A stretch of DNA of 64,000 bases, from NCBI RefSeq assembly GCF_000685035.1, contig NZ_BAYB01000030.1, forward strand, positions 62,001 through 126,000, read 5' to 3'. Position numbers and translations under genes: made by a program. How positions within the stretch are numbered: the stretch's first letter is position 1; every line of letters begins with the position of its first letter. The DNA is from Paraburkholderia ferrariae NBRC 106233 (GTDB lineage: Bacteria; Pseudomonadota; Gammaproteobacteria; Burkholderiales; Burkholderiaceae). The notes under the pieces were generated by a model. It worked only from the letters and a program-made list of their open reading frames with translations, had not been told where the DNA came from and did no database searches. Positions 62,992 through 64,000 of the stretch are shown in pieces.

Positions 62992-64000
62992 GCGCCGCCC
63001 CGGCCGACCTCGCCGAAGCATACAGGCGGCTGATGAGCGACGAACCGCTCATGCGCAAGCGCGTGCGCGGTGAGAACCCGGAGGTGGATCGCGCGGTCGA
63101 CAACTTCCTGAGCCCCGGCTACGCCTACCGCGATTTCTATTCGCACTTGCCGTCGCACAAGTATCTGCATGTACCGACCGGCGAACTGTGGCCCGCGTCG
63201 AGCGTAAACGCGAAGCTGCCGCCGATGAAAGTCGGCGGCGACCGCTACATCAAGGCGAGCGCGTGGCTGGACGAACATTGCGCCGTCATGCAGATCGTGT
63301 GGATGCCAGGCGAGCCGCAACTGATCGAGGGGCGCGTCATGCAGGCCGCGGGCTGGAAGCCGCACGCGGGCGCCCAGGCGTTCAACCTCTACCTTCCACC
63401 ATCACCGATATCGGGCGACGCGACGAAGGCGGGTGTGTGGCTCGGACATCTCAAACGGCTCTATCCGAACGACTGGAGCTATATCGTCAACTGGTGCGCG
63501 TACACGGTGCAACATCCGGCGGACAAGATCAACTGCGCGCTCGTGCTCGGCGGCGGCCCCGGCGTCGGCAAGGACACGCTGATCGAGCCGCTGCGTGCGG
63601 CGGTCGGTGCGCACAACGTGGCCGATATCACGCCCTCGATCATGTTCGGCCGTTTCAACGGCTGGGTGCGTAACAAGCTCGTGCGCGTGAGCGAGGTGCG
63701 CGACCTTGGCGAATACGACCGGTTCACATTTTATGAGCATACCAAACCGTATCTGGCGAGCCCGCCGGACGTAATCCGCGTCGACGAAAAAAATCTGCGT
63801 GAGTACTACGTCGCGAATGTCTGCAACGTTATCTACACGACGAACCACATCACGGACGGCCTGTATCTACCGGCCGACGACCGCCGCCACTACGTCGCGT
63901 GGAGTACACGTACGGGCGCTGATTTCAGCGAGCACTACTTCCGCGAGCTTTGGACGTGGTACGCGGATGGCGGCATGGCGAACGTGGTGGCGTTCCTGAG
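62988..64000 (+). CDS. Phage/plasmid-type primase-helicase (DUF5906-like), 3' end beyond window
   Basis: At least 337 codons of a replication protein, cut by the window end. Walker A GGGPGVGKDT is at about residues 188-197. A later asparagine-containing segment, VCNVIYTTNHITDGLYLPADDRRHYVAW, is typical of superfamily-3-like primase-helicases and of DUF5906 proteins. It would unwind DNA at the island's own origin. Its ATG overlaps the previous gene by four bases. Confidence 0.8.
   Translation, partial: MSAAPADLAEAYRRLMSDEPLMRKRVRGENPEVDRAVDNFLSPGYAYRDFYSHLPSHKYLHVPTGELWPASSVNAKLPPMKVGGDRYIKASAWLDEHCAVMQIVWMPGEPQLIEGRVMQAAGWKPHAGAQAFNLYLPPSPISGDATKAGVWLGHLKRLYPNDWSYIVNWCAYTVQHPADKINCALVLGGGPGVGKDTLIEPLRAAVGAHNVADITPSIMFGRFNGWVRNKLVRVSEVRDLGEYDRFTFYEHTKPYLASPPDVIRVDEKNLREYYVANVCNVIYTTNHITDGLYLPADDRRHYVAWSTRTGADFSEHYFRELWTWYADGGMANVVAFL

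Overview
The window is a high-GC stretch of a Burkholderiaceae chromosome, most likely Paraburkholderia, Caballeronia or Burkholderia. The signs are the dense GC-biased coding, an OmpC-type porin with its typical signal peptide, DUF4148 and DUF2968 proteins, a gabT/gabD/gabR cluster and a beta-ketoadipate thiolase behind a PcaR-like operator. No rRNA, tRNA or CRISPR array was seen.

Layout. 0.4-10 kb: LysR regulators with an OxlT-type MFS carrier, a PanE-like reductase, a LysE exporter, a glutamate symporter (GltS) and a DUF2252 protein. 10-22 kb: a periplasmic amino-acid-binding protein, an SDR, a run of small metabolic genes (Oxidored-like, sirtuin, flavin-type oxidase, DUF938 methyltransferase), gnd, DUF4148, DUF2968, a degenerate LysM/M23 lipoprotein, threonine aldolase and an MFS drug exporter. 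22-29 kb: glgP, a porin, an aspartoacylase-like zinc enzyme and an ArgT-like binding protein. 29.7-38 kb: a carbon-phosphorus lyase locus, phnGHIJKLM on the minus strand and phnF-DUF1045-phnN on the plus strand, divergent across 199 bp. 38-46.5 kb: an IclR regulator, hydroxypyruvate isomerase, cyoABCD, a putative amidase-type toxin with a periplasmic partner, and pcaF. 46.5-53 kb: gabD, gabT and a GabR-like regulator, an EamA permease and an ArgO/LysE exporter. 53-56 kb: phnCDE. 56-60 kb: an M14 peptidase, alpha/beta hydrolase, selD and a cation diffusion facilitator. 60.2 kb to the end: the edge of an integrated element with an interrupted tyrosine integrase, small hypothetical genes, an AlpA-like gene and a primase-helicase running off the window.

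The phosphonate system is the main functional theme. The importer (phnCDE) lies about 15 kb from the C-P lyase core, but the two loci share an 11-base near-palindrome containing TCTAGA, placed similarly before phnG and before phnC. This suggests one PhnF-type regulon. A PhoB-box-like 7-4-7 element 11 bases upstream of a TACAAT -10 precedes phnF.

The points most worth a second look are the phn operators, the toxin/partner pair near 45 kb, the integrase with an in-frame TGA, and the nested palindromes at 62.15 kb in the island. Functions are assigned from recognisable motifs in the translations. No database search was run.
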